From Typha latifolia (lineage: Eukaryota > Streptophyta > Magnoliopsida > Poales > Typhaceae), in assembly GCA_019914945.1 (NCBI GenBank), contig CM034102.1, positions 15,737,501 through 15,801,500 of the forward strand: a stretch of DNA of 64,000 nucleotides, read 5' to 3'. Numbering within the stretch: the first letter of the stretch is position 1; every line of letters starts with the position of its first letter. A program made the translations under genes and the position numbers. This document shows positions 21,602 to 34,100 of this stretch, one piece after another. A model generated the notes under the pieces. That model saw only the letters and a program-made list of their open reading frames with translations. It searched no databases and was not told where the DNA came from.

Positions 21602-23605
21602 GAAATAGTGCTTCTGGTACTGGAGCAATTGCTGGAGAAGTTGCAGGTGGTGCTGCCTTGCTGTTGCTGCCTTGCTGTTGCTGCTCCTGCTATTGGATTT
21701 GCATGGTGGCGATGTCACTAGCCACAAGAACATTTCTTTGATGTACCTGGTCCGTGTTGTCATTTGGGCCAGCTCAAAAGATTTTCATTGCGAGAACTCC
21801 AAGTTGCCATATTCTTGGAAGAAGTGGTATTGGAAAAGTCTACAAAGGGACACTTGCAGATGGTTCATAGTAAGCAGCTAAAAGACTAAAAAGAAGAGAG
21901 AACACCTGGTGGAGACCTTCAGTTTCAAACAGAAGTTGAGATGATTAGCATGGCTGTACATAGAAACTTACTCAGATTTCTGGTTTCTGCATGACACCCG
22001 CTGGACGTTTGGTTGTCTGTCCCTAAATGGCTAATGGAAGTGTTACATCATGCTTACGAGGTACCGTTGCACCTTTTTTATAATTGCTCGTCGCCATGCA
22101 TGTTCTTAGTTGTACAGAGATGGTACTACTCATAGTCACAAGTGAAAAATATGATTCCTTTTTAATTTATTCTATTTCCTATAGAGAACTCCAATCTGAT
22201 ATTCTCATTTGAGCCAACTCTTGATTGGCCAACGCGGAGACGAATTGCTTCGGGATCTGCAAAGGGGGCTGTCTTACTTGCATGACCATTGGGATCCCAA
22301 GATCATGCATCGTGATGTCAAAGCAACAAATATTTTGCTGGATGAAGAGTTTGAAAGCAGTTGTTGGGGATTTTGGTTTAGCCAAACGTATGGACTACAA
22401 GGATACCCATGTAACAACTGCTGTCCGAGGGCCAACTGGACACATCGCTCCCCGAGTACCTTTCCACAGAAAAGTCCTCAGGAAAGACTGATGTTTTTGG
22501 GTATGGAATCATGCTTTTGGAGCTTATTACTGGACAAAGGGCTTTTTATCTTGCTCATCTCGCAAACGATGATGATGTCAGGTTGCTTGACTGGGTAAGC
22601 ACATTTCTTTCATCCGAACTGTTTTGTATGACATGCTTGCCTTACCAACTATGGATGAACTCGTCTTGAGGATTATTTTATGATTTATTAACTCCTTTAG
22701 GCAATACACAGTTCTTGTTTACAGTGCTTCCTTTTGCCATTTGCAATATAAATGTTTGCTCAAGAGTTACAAAATGTCTTGGACATTCTTTTCACTGAAT
22801 CCCCTATCATCTTTCATCTTCCATCTTTTTTCCCCTACTTTTCGTTGTGAGAGCAGGTGCAAGACCACAGGTATCGTCTACTCCTAATTTATGAAAAGTT
22901 TGAGCAGTTGTCACATATTCTCTGTTGAGTCGCATCATTGTTCATTTCCACTTGCATTGATATCATTTAACTAGATACCAGCAAGAGAACAGCCTTGCAG
23001 CACAAATCTGTCTGACTTCATGCATCTTAGCATTTTAGTGCCACAGTAGATTCTTCCCACAAAAACCTTAGGTGTTTGATCGATCTTTTGAATACATCCT
23101 TCCCTCTATACAATTTGCATGTGATAATTAGTTAAAAATATTTTCTAGATGCTTTATCATGAAACGCAAAAAGAAAAGGAGATGCTGGTAAGCATCAGGA
23201 CACCAAGTTCTGTAGCTGTTAAATATGATTTATATGTTACTTTGGTTTAACTCTTTGTTGCTGTCAGATAAAAGGACTACCGAAGGAGAAAAGGTTGGAA
23301 TTGCTGGTTGACCAAGATCTAAAGAACAACTACATAGAGGTTAAGGTGGAGTCCCTCTTTTATTCAGGTCGCGCTGCTCTCTGCACGCAGGGCTCTCCAC
23401 TTGAGAGGCCCAAAATGTCCGAGGTGGTGAGAAGGGTTGAAGATGATGGGCTTGCTGAGAGATTGTTGGCAGCAAGTGGAGGTGGTACAGCAAGAGGGTG
23501 ATTGAACCAACCCGCCCGGCCGCCCCTCTGAATGGATTGTTGACTCAAATGATTTGAATTATCAGGTCCAAGATGACGCTCACAATGGAGATTCCGAAAT
23601 AATCT
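21602..23605 (+). pseudogene. SERK-type LRR receptor kinase pseudogene, intron-containing
   Basis: Three exon-like blocks retain SERK sequence. Block 21602-22060 holds GNSASGTGAIAGEVAGGAAL (juxtamembrane/membrane segment), then in shifted frames [28 protein letters not shown] and [16 protein letters not shown]. Block about 22211-22594 holds [56 protein letters not shown] and [11 protein letters not shown] and ends at a donor gtaagc. Block 23268-23605 holds [38 protein letters not shown] and SEWIVDSND in a shifted frame. Functional SERKs are co-receptors for brassinosteroid, flagellin and peptide receptors. This copy has several frameshifts and stops (for example after LADGS), a deletion after RELQVA, and no LRR exons in view. 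Retained introns show it arose by DNA duplication, not retroposition. Confidence 0.88.
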
Positions 23606-23917
23606 TCAGCTTCTCTTTTATCTTCTATAGGCCCCTTCCTGTATCTTAAGTGAATCCTTAATTAACTTGTGCATATGATTCAGTGGCCATTGTAGGCTCT
23701 CTGGCAATTCATTGGTATATAGTTTTTCCCTCGATGAAATTCTGTAGCTTCCTCTTTCGTTAAAGGCTAATTGCAGGATTTGGTAATAGGTATTGTAGCA
23801 CATTTTTTGCCTGGATATTTACAGCATTGTCTTCTGCTAGAAAAATGTACTATAACACTACTAACGTCCAACGCTTGTTCGTAAGCATTAATTTAATGGC
23901 ATCGCCTCAGTGTGTTC

Positions 23918-23934
23918 TTTCAACAACCAATATT
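23918..23934. repeat. Target-site duplication, left copy
   Basis: TTTCAACAACCAATATT is identical to 24529-24545 and brackets the LINE insertion. It directly precedes the poly(T), i.e. the element's poly(A) on the other strand. Confidence 0.93.
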
Positions 23935-24528
23935 TTTTTTTTTTTGAATAGCTAGCTATATTAGGCTGACCTATCTGCCTGCCGAGATAACGGCCTCCTC
24001 CAAAACGAGGTTACATAATTCCATGGGGAGAGAGTCCGTCGGCCCAAGCCGAACAGCCCCAGACCTCGCTTCCCATATTTGGCCACCCAGTCGGCCACTT
24101 TATTTCGCTCTCGCCTTACATGACTCAGGCGACAATTTACAAAAGAGCTGAGTAATGCGATACACTCAGCAACTAATCCCCTAATTTTCCACGGGCAGCT
24201 GACTCTTTTTTGTATGATCCGAACTAACTCCAATGAATCGGATTCAACTTCCACCTTGTCGTAGCCCACCGCAAGTCGTAGTCCCAACCGAAGGGCGTGC
24301 CCCTTGGTTCGTAGCGACGACTCGCCGGCGGACGATTCCCACGCTGCCCCTACTTGGGTACCATCTGCAGCCCTTATTACAGCTCCTGCCCCTCCAAGAC
24401 GATCCACCCCAGAGAACACACCGTCCATTGACCTTGATCCACCCCTCCGCTGGGTGTGTCCACCTTGCCACCTGCGGCCTCTCCAGAGTGGACCTTGGCC
24501 GACCTTGCTTTACATAGTCCTTAGCAAG
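23935..24528 (-). mobile_element. 5'-truncated LINE insertion with RNase H domain
   Basis: A 594-bp insertion in minus orientation lies between identical 17-bp target-site copies. It begins on the plus strand with a T-run, the poly(A) tail on the element strand. The element encodes the C-terminal RNase H domain common in plant L1-type LINEs: THPAEGWIKVN in one frame, then after a one-base shift GGAGAVIRAADGTQVGAAWE, EVESDSLELVRIIQ and CRLSHVRRERNKVADWVAKY, ending at 23961. The RNase H residues D (start), E and D (ESDS) and the HV-R-N-ADW block are all seen. The reverse transcriptase and endonuclease are missing, as expected for 5' truncation. The long frame after the shift suggests a fairly recent insertion. 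Confidence 0.9.
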
Positions 24529-24545
24529 TTTCAACAACCAATATT
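24529..24545. repeat. Target-site duplication, right copy
   Basis: Identical 17 bases to 23918-23934, on the 5' side of the minus-strand LINE. Confidence 0.93.
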
Positions 24546-25115
24546 GTCATAGATGTAGTCTGATGAGGACAGAGAGATTCCATTGGATTCGTCAAATGAC
24601 TTGGAGCATTCCTTGGTCATACAGGCTGATTTGCCTCGCATCCGCACGCAATATGAGACTATTATAAGCTCTTCACCCTTTTGACCTTTGATATGGGGTC
24701 CTGTGAAATGGGTGGAATTGATTTGTGAAAATGATGAGTGATAGAACCTGGTGAACCGGACCTACTATTAAATATTGATTATCTCTCCGTCCCACTCTAA
24801 AATATGTTAAATACACGAACCCAATAAAGAAGGGTCCTTTGACAGAAGGCTTTGAGCATCTATCTATAATATCTCAAAGTAAATAACAAGCCTAAAAGTA
24901 GAGGTTGACCTTTCCTGAGTAGTAATCTGAAGACATTACCCAATTATATGTACATATAAATATTTGTTACATGGCATTTACATCTGCTCACCTATGAGGT
25001 GATTGCTACAATACGTATCGTAGGGGGAAAATTGGTGGAAAATGAACAAAAAAAGAATATAACACGAGAAGTACAAGGCCGAGATCACAGATTCAGGGTC
25101 ATCAGCTGGCCAGTC
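24546..25115. other. Intergenic, 3' flank of the ABC1K3 gene
   Basis: No gene recognised; the right part likely includes the 3' UTR of the minus-strand kinase gene. Confidence 0.5.
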
Positions 25116-28100
25116 TTAAGCCGTGCCTGTTATCAACCTCTCCTGTTGATCTAGTTTCTTGACCTTAAGAATACCAAAGAAAACTTGCAGTCCAAAGAAT
25201 GCACAAAGAAAATATGCAGTCATTGCAGGGACCTGCAAAAGTAGAATACCCATTACATGAGATAAATGCTACACCGTACATGCAATACATTTCACTAAAA
25301 TTTCTCATGCACCAGGTCAGTATGTTTATATTGCTTACCCGGATAGAATTGAAGTACAAAAGTGTAGCGAGGTTTACTAAACTGCCTGCAGCTATCGCCT
25401 GCACATAGTAAATAATTCTTATAAGATTGAGGTTTCAGTTCTGCAAATTAATGTAACAAACAATCAGTATTGAATCTGGGAAAACTGTATAGCACACTGA
25501 TATGCAAATACATAGAGAATAATAAAGAAATTTGAATTAAGAAAAAGGAGACTAATATATAAGGGTGTGTATGTAGTTTTACTTCCATTAGGCAAATGTG
25601 GATGCATGTACTGTTGTATATTTGTAGATACTTCCTTAATGAAGTCTTGTTGCTGATTATTTTCTGGAAGTATACGCTCAAGCACCGCCAACGAAATGAA
25701 CAGCCCAAATTTTTATCAAGGGTTCTTACCCTAAATATCATAGTTCTACAAGATCTAACTAGAACTTTAAACACTTCAACCTATATTTCCAAGGTTCCTA
25801 TTCCATGTGCATCAACATTACAATTCCAATATATTGTATCACTTCTGATGGCAAGAGTCCTCATAACATTAAACAATACAACCCATACAACACTATCAGC
25901 CCTATGCCGTCTTAATTCTAAGCACATTGCAAAGTATACCAAGAATTTCAAAGTCTATCATGGTGAGTATCACCGAACCAGTTAGTCTTGAAGAAAACAG
26001 TTTGATTTGATCCATAATTTCTACATTCACAGGTTAAAAATCTATACCTTTGGTGTTGTTCGCTCAGAGATGCCTACAAGTAACTAAACAAGCTCTATAT
26101 AGAGGACCAGAGCTACCAGAAAGAGGACAGACTGGGATGGTCTCCCACAGGAGAGGAGTTGGGTTGCAAAATTTAGACTCAGGAACCTACTTTAGGATAA
26201 AGTCCAACCTATTCAAAATCAATTAATCATCCGTAAGTTATGATAAATTGTCTACAATGATCCAAAGTTTGAGGTTTGCACACCTATCTTGAAGTTTTGA
26301 CTTGCATGACATTGTTAAAACTGATAGCTTTGTCTGTAAATGAAAGCAAGGTCGACCAACTTTTGCTAGTTGCTACTAATCCACTTACAGAATCTCTCCA
26401 TACTATGCATCAAGTAGACAGCAGGTACCCAAATAATTACTGCTTCACATATTACCTCTTGACTGATATATCATAATTACTAGGTGACAGAAAATATTAG
26501 TGCGACATCTCAGGGCTGAAGGAAAATTTTAAGAAACAAATAATTTCTTTCATGAATAAAAAGAAAAAGCATCTAAGCCCAAAGAATCAAATGCCTTGCT
26601 GTACTTCCTTAAACATGTCATCTCCTTGTTTTGATGAGAACTCCTTCAAAGGGAAATGGTTGGTTCAGTCCAAGTTTTATAAAGAGCAGCTTGCACTTTA
26701 ACTTGAGGTACCATCGCTTTATGTCCATTACACCATCTTTAAATTACTCAAACTTTTATCCTAGAAACTCCTCTTGAATCATGTATTTATGGGATCTAAA
26801 CACTCATGATTCTTAGGGGAGAGTAAAATGATACGGCGATTATTCCACCTTAGAGTGATTATACCGTATTAGCCTCTTTATGTCTCTCTGGTTCTTACCA
26901 AACAATCTAGATTATAACCCCAAACTTGAACATACAGCAGATCAGGAAGGAAAAATGCATAAAGTGATAGCTAAGGTTGACTCACATTTCCAATTGTTTT
27001 TTGTACAGCTGCAACTCTCTGGAAGGCTCTTTCAGATTCCAAAGCTCGAACTCGTAGTTTGAGATCACCTTGCTCCTGTATGATAATGAAATTAGGGTAT
27101 AAGCTAATGACTCATAAAAGACTAAAAGCAACTTTAGAGCTCAGAAACTAATGTGTCTTTTTAACAATTACCAGCCGTTGAATTATTTGTGCAAGTTTTT
27201 CAACTCTGCCAGCTTGTCGAAATAAGTTATAGAATGCAATAGATTGCCGCTCCCATCTCTTCTTTAGGTCCTATATTTTCATGACAAGATGTAATTAAAA
27301 TTAGAATGTCTCATCATTTATAAGGGGCTAAACTACTATTGAGGGACAGAAGTCCTGCCTTTACAACAACTTCAATACCAGCTTCCCGAAACTTTAGCAA
27401 CTCCAAGGCATATCTATCAATAGAAAGCATGTAACTGAAGTTAGATCTAGAGAATGCACACACAAATCTTCAGAGCACGTAGCTACAAGATAAAATTAAA
27501 AAATCACAGCCACTCACGGTTTGGCAATTTCTGTAATGTCAAATCTAGGATCAAGGCCCTTCCCTATCCCATCTAATACTGCATGCATATCATCCATCAG
27601 TCAAAAGATAATACAATGAAATGATATCAACTAATCAATGTGCTGCTTCTATACGAGACCTGAAAATGCTCTAACAACAAATGTGAAGGTGGCAGGAAAG
27701 CGGAAGGGTTGATCTGCAGCAATCGCCAAAAGATCCTCTCCTGCAAAAATTAGATTATTTTTTAGCACTTAGCCACTTACTAAACAATTACTTAAGCAAT
27801 AAATGACGCAAAGTAAATAAATTGCATCTTTTGGGAGCAAATCGAGCTAAAAAGCTTTGTTTATTAAATTTTAGGCAATACCAAGAGTTCAAGTTGTTCA
27901 AGAGTCGAACATGTAAAGTTGTTAGACTCAAATGCATTACCAATTGCAGCTAGCCGTTGCTTCTTCTTTTCAAACTTCTCCTCTCTGGTCAATTGCTTTT
28001 TAAATCCAAGTTCAGCAGCAGCCATCTCTCTCTCTTTCCTTTGTGCTGCTAGGCGCTCCTCAAAGCTGCAAAAACAAATCAATGTGAAAAACAAAAAGTA

Positions 28101-31100
28101 TTCGAGCTTCAATTTTGTAAGTCAAATTGTATTTCTTCCCATCATACTTATTAAGGAAGAACTGAGCTGTTCTTCTGACAGCTGTCATATCCCCAGTAGG
28201 AACAAGGACACCCATTTGAATCATTGCTTCAAGCACCTGCAAGTTGAGAGAGATGTCAGTTTATGTACCAAATCCCAGCTGTCTTGTGAGTTAAACTCTA
28301 TGACCAGCTGCAGTTACTGAAAAGAAAACCAAGAATAACTCTACCCTTTTAATTTGGAGAAGACTGAAAGAGTGAAAGGTAATGAAGTAGAGAATACAAA
28401 AATGCTCTCGTAATTTAAGCATAAGAGCAATTAATTAAGAAGCACAAGTTTTTATCTCCAATATTCAGAGACCAACTGACAGTTAAATAATATATTGCAT
28501 ATAGGAGGTCTAGAGAAACTAACTCTGTCAGGATTTTTCTCATAAACTCCATAGAATGTTTCAAGCAATCCTTCCCTGATATTGGGACTAATGCTGCAGG
28601 TAAAAGGATGTGAACAAACATTATTAGACACAAAAAGGCACTGGAACATAAGTTAAAATTCTTCCAGTCTACTATTCCTGGGCAGCAAGGATATTAGAGA
28701 CAACCTTCCCATCATTCCGAAGTCATAGAAGATGAGCCTCCCACCATTGACATCGTCCACAGCTATATTTCCAGGATGCTGCAATGACAGAAATACAGTG
28801 TGAATAAATCACCATTTCATCACACCATGAAAATTTAAAGAGCAAAGCTAACAGATCTTCCACTTTAGATAATAGTTTCATCGTACTCCTTTTTCTTCAA
28901 AACCATAGAATTGTTTTTTTTTCCTTTGTTAGATGTTTTCTTCTCTATGACATCAAACTATCAAGAAGTAATAGAAGACTCACAGAGAGATATCTTGACA
29001 CCATATCTTGATTGACATAATCAGTTCTATGGCACTGTTAACACTTATGCAGGGTAGCATCTTGATACTTCCCCTATGTTGGAGAAAATCAGCCTGTGAT
29101 GGGTCCAGTGAGAATCTAGCTGGTTGTGTGTGCATGGTTCCCTCTTATGCAGAACTAGTTGTTGCAACAATTCTATTGATGGGACTTAGAATTTCTTTTT
29201 CGGATCTATCATTATCTAAAAAATTAAATTTGATTTTAAAGTGTCCAATTTGGTTAAACTTCTAAAAATCTAGGAGATGTAATTGTTAGTTTGTTTTGAG
29301 GTAAGTTTGTTAGGATTTGATTACTTTTTAAGTTAAAAGAGTCCTAGTTTAGTCATATATTATATTAGGAAATATCTTAGTAAGATCAAGTTGTGAAAAA
29401 AAAAGGATGAAAATTTGAAAAAAAAAAATTTTGTGGAGGATTCAACATTTATACATCTTCCCTTTCCCCTCTCTTCTCCTACTCCACTCTTCTCTCTTTT
29501 ATAGTGGATTTCACGCTTTTTTTGTCCCCCACAATCTATTTTGGTTTGATTTTTCTTTCCCCAATGACTTAGTGGGTTATCTTTTATCTTTCTTATTGAT
29601 CTAGCCATGCTAGTATGAAAATAGCACTTGGAGGCAGATAAAAAGATCCACAAAGGTCTATCCTTTCTCCTTATGTGTGGATCTAGGTGCCTCATTATCT
29701 TTTTCCATGTCAGCATGTTTTCTTATCCCTAGGTCACATCAAGAACCAATTCTTATAAGCACCTATTGTGGAAACTGCAAAATACAATTCATTGTTCCAA
29801 ATAGCACCGAGAAAAGCAAAATCCCACTACCGGAGCCAAGATGAAAGGAAAGACATCAGACATACTACAATCTCAGTAAAACTGAATTAATACTAGCAAA
29901 AGAGTGTAAGATGGAGGTTAACAACTTAAGCTCATAGACTAATAAAAAAATTTCAGGGAATTGTCGTATACTTACAACAGATTTTAGGGGGGAGATAGCT
30001 TGATTCCTAATTAATTATACTGATTATAGGATTTTTATCGTTTCCCAAAAGTTGGACATTAGTTCTAAAGGATCACCTTCTTGTTGAAGTTTAATAACTA
30101 CTCACAGATAACTTTTATTCCCTTCACTTCATCCAATTCAGTGCTGCTTATGGTATCAATAGATTGAGTAAAGAGTAAAAGCAGTCCTACAGATTTGATA
30201 AATTGAGGTATAAGACAACTAACCGGGTCAGCATGGAAAAATCCATGAGATAGAATCTGCTCCAGATAAGACTCAACAGCATATCGGCCCAACCTAGGAA
30301 ATCAAGAGATTAATTTTAACATCTCTAGGAGAACACAAAATATTATCTTGGATATAACACAAAAGAATGTCAAATTATATTGACATCCCCACAAAATCTC
30401 ATTGAAAATGTGACATCAATTTCCCTGTACCTTTTACGATCAACACCCAATTGATCTAATTGCTTTATCCTGTTTATTTTGATTCCTGGAACATACTCCA
30501 TAGTCAACACCTGCAGCAGAGAAAGAGGCCACTTTACTACCTACTGAAAGGAGAAGCTCTCATGTAAAAATAATTTTCTCATGCCAGATAATTTTATAAA
30601 AGCTTACTAAGCCTGAGAAGATGAACCTGAGGTGTCGTGTACTCCCAGATTATGTTAGGCACTTTCACATATTCCATATCTTTAAAGTTAATAGCAAACT
30701 TTTCTGCATTAGCTGCTTCTTTGGTATAATCTATTTCCTGGAAAGAGCCGTGAAATCATCAAACATTATTTGGCAGCTATTACACTACAAAAGTTGTAAG
30801 CTTCAAGAAGCTGCATTTCTAGACTGTTGCAAGTGTATGCACTCGTAAGGACAGTGCCCATGATGTTCTAATCACAAAACTTCGGAGACACAAATACCAC
30901 CACAGAAAATAAGGAAATATATGAAGTAGAATGAAAGAAAATATCTCAACGTTATAAACCTACCCAGTAACCTAAGGGAATGTTTGGTTCACAAATAAGT
31001 TGAAGTAACCGGTAAGTCACATATAAAGTAAGTTTAAAAGCAAAAAACTTAATATCTAAACCAAGGTTCCAAAAATCGGTATCGGGATCGGAATCGGCCG

Positions 31101-34100
31101 TCCGAAAAAACGATACGTATCGGCTGTATCGGCCGTATCGGCCGCCTGTATCGGATCGGACTATTTTAATTAAATAAAATTCTAAATATTATTAAAAATA
31201 TTAGAGAAATTTCTAAAAATTTAGAAAAAATTATAAAAAAATAAGAAATAATAATTACTCACATATAAAGCCTAAAAAGTAAAAATCTCTTTTTCTCCCT
31301 CTCTTCTTTTCTATCCCTCTAATTGTTAGTCTAAAGTATCTATTTTCTCCCATATTCTTTTTTTTTTATCTTTTTCTCTCTCTCTTTCTCAACTTTTTTT
31401 TTAATCTTTCCTTCTCCCTCTCTCTCTTTCCTTTTTCCTCTCTCATACCCTTTTTTTTTTTAATCTTTCCTTCTCCCTCACTCTCTCTTCCATTTTCTCT
31501 CTCTCTCTCACTCTCTCTTGCTTTTTCCCTCTCTCTCACTCTCTCTTCCTTTTTTCCTCTCTCTCATACCCTTTTTTTTAATCTTTCCTTCTCCCTCACT
31601 CTCTCTTTCATTTTCTCTCTCTCTCTCACTCTCTCTTGCTTTTTCCCTCTCTCTCTCTCCTTTTCTCTCCCTCACTCTCCCTTCCTCTCTCTCCCTCTCT
31701 CTCTCTAGCTGCTGCCGACAAAGAAGAAAGAGTTGTCGCAGCGGAATGACGGTGACAGCAAGAGCTGTCCAGACAGACAGCCCTGCTGCGGCAGCAGGTC
31801 GAAACCGAGTGGTTTCGGCCTGGATCGGTCTATAGCCGATCCCGATCCGTTTCGGCCGATCCCACTCGGGATCGGCCGAAACTCGAATCCTTGATCTAAA
31901 CCATTGGAGGCAATCTAGGTCTAAAAGGATTTAGTATAAAAATTGAATTTTTGGAGACATATTTTTTATGTATTAAGTAGTCAAATACCCACTGCTCTAT
32001 GTTTCAGTATGACGATTAATATGGATGATATGATCATCCACAATATACAATGCTTATGCACAAAGTGTACACCCTGTGGCATATGGATGCCAAGGATTGA
32101 GGATGGCCATATGTAAAACTCCTGAGACATCTCTATGAGGCAAAGCAAGCCATAAGGGTCCCTGTAAGTCTACCAATCTTTTCAGTTGGATATAGTTACA
32201 TGACGGTTGTCAAGGTCAAAGACTCAAAGGTATAGAATAAACCTAGTATTCCCTTGAAAAGTAAGTTATCAGCGAATAACGGAGGGATAAGCACTTACAC
32301 ATTTCTTTATTGCCAAACCAAAGTGCCTAAAGTTTAGCATGGTCTAGATACTCAGACATCAGTCAGTAATAGTTACAAAAATAAATGCTCAATAAATTGA
32401 TTATTGCTGAATGTTTGATCTCTGGTATATACCATATTCTGACCAACTAAATAGCATTCAGATAATAAGTTACATCAGTGGCATCCATAATGAACTCAAG
32501 AAGGTTAAGCTAACCTGATATAGAACAGTGGCACATTCATCGTAGATAGCAACCCAGTCTCTTTTGGCACCATCTGATTTCGGGTCCACTTTTTGAAGGT
32601 ATTCAGCTATTACCTGGAATGTTAATGAAGATTGAGTAACAGTGTATTTGAAGCTTCTATGCCAGCAAACCAAATAGTTAAATGAGTTCCTCATGTAGAT
32701 GTGGAGTTAATACAGTCAGGATGAGAAAAAGGAGGGGATAACTACTAGACGATCATACAATTATAGGTATAAGTGTATAAACATATAACACCTCTAGAAT
32801 GCTACTTGATCAAAGATCAGAAACACAGGGTGAAATTCTATGGTAATAAATTCATGGACACATTGTTCACACTTGCATGCAAAAGCAGAAACATCATGAA
32901 AGAAATGCAACAAATCAACAAATTCTCTTGGACATGCTCACAATTTGCAGAAGATGTTTACATGCCACAAAATACTCTAGGTTTTCTTTGCTTCCTAACA
33001 AGATAATCTAACATACAGATATTAATATGCTATGCCTCACATATATAAGATAAGAGTTAGAACCTTGGTTGACTTATAGTACTAATCAAAAAATCAGGAG
33101 GAATTAAAACTTAAAAGTATATCATCATGAACAACATGCTCAAGCCTTAAAGAATCATGTTATGAACTAAGTTAAACATACTTAGGAATAGCATTTTAGA
33201 CAGTATGCATTTGACCGGTACCAAGTACAGCATATTCTGTTTGGAAAAGAATGAGCATTTCAATAACTGACCCTTAGATTCTTTAGGTCAATATCAAAGA
33301 GATCTTTCAGACCAGGTCTTTGCACTTTAATCACAACTTCTTGGCCCTTTAAGCTTGCACGATGAACCTGGCCTGCCATAAAATCATATGTTACTGTAAT
33401 TTTGCAGAGAAAAGGAAAAGATCGAAAGATCGAAGATCAAACATGAAACTTTCATAATTGTCAATAAGAGTATAAATGTTATTACCAAGACTTGCAGCAG
33501 CAATTGGTTCATAGTCAAAGCGATCAAATATGTTATCCACAGGGGCTCCGAGTTCTTCTTCGATAATTGATACAGCTGTGTCTGAGGGAAATGGGGGAAC
33601 TTGATCCTACAATATCAGAGACATATGTCATCTAATTGCTTGATTGGAATGGAACTATACTGCATAACGTCAGTTTGTTTGAATACAGAAATAACCGGCA
33701 AACCAAATTTTCATATAGATACTTCTCATGTTTATAAGCACAAATGCATATGACCACAGTTAGAAACTCCGTAACTAGAAAGATGAAGAAGATATGCAAA
33801 ATAATTAGGAACAAGTTTGGTGGATATTGCCATATAATCATACTTCAGCCTTTCAGGGGAAAAAATCATTGCTTGTCTCTATACTAAATATTGTTCTTTT
33901 AGTTCTACTAGACAAAACAATAAAATGCAATGAAAATTTAACAACACATACAAGGGTGTTGTAAGTTTGCTATTATGTATCTGATTAATGCACAAGGACC
34001 AAAGTATATGTGCATAGGACAACTAACTAGAGAACAAATTTTTCCTGTCTACGGTATATGGCACCAGTGGCATCCACATGCTAGATATGTACCATCACAC

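Noticed and set aside
31518..31835. Ser/Leu/Phe-rich ORF
   Set aside because: It comes from the CT-rich core of the hAT-like element.
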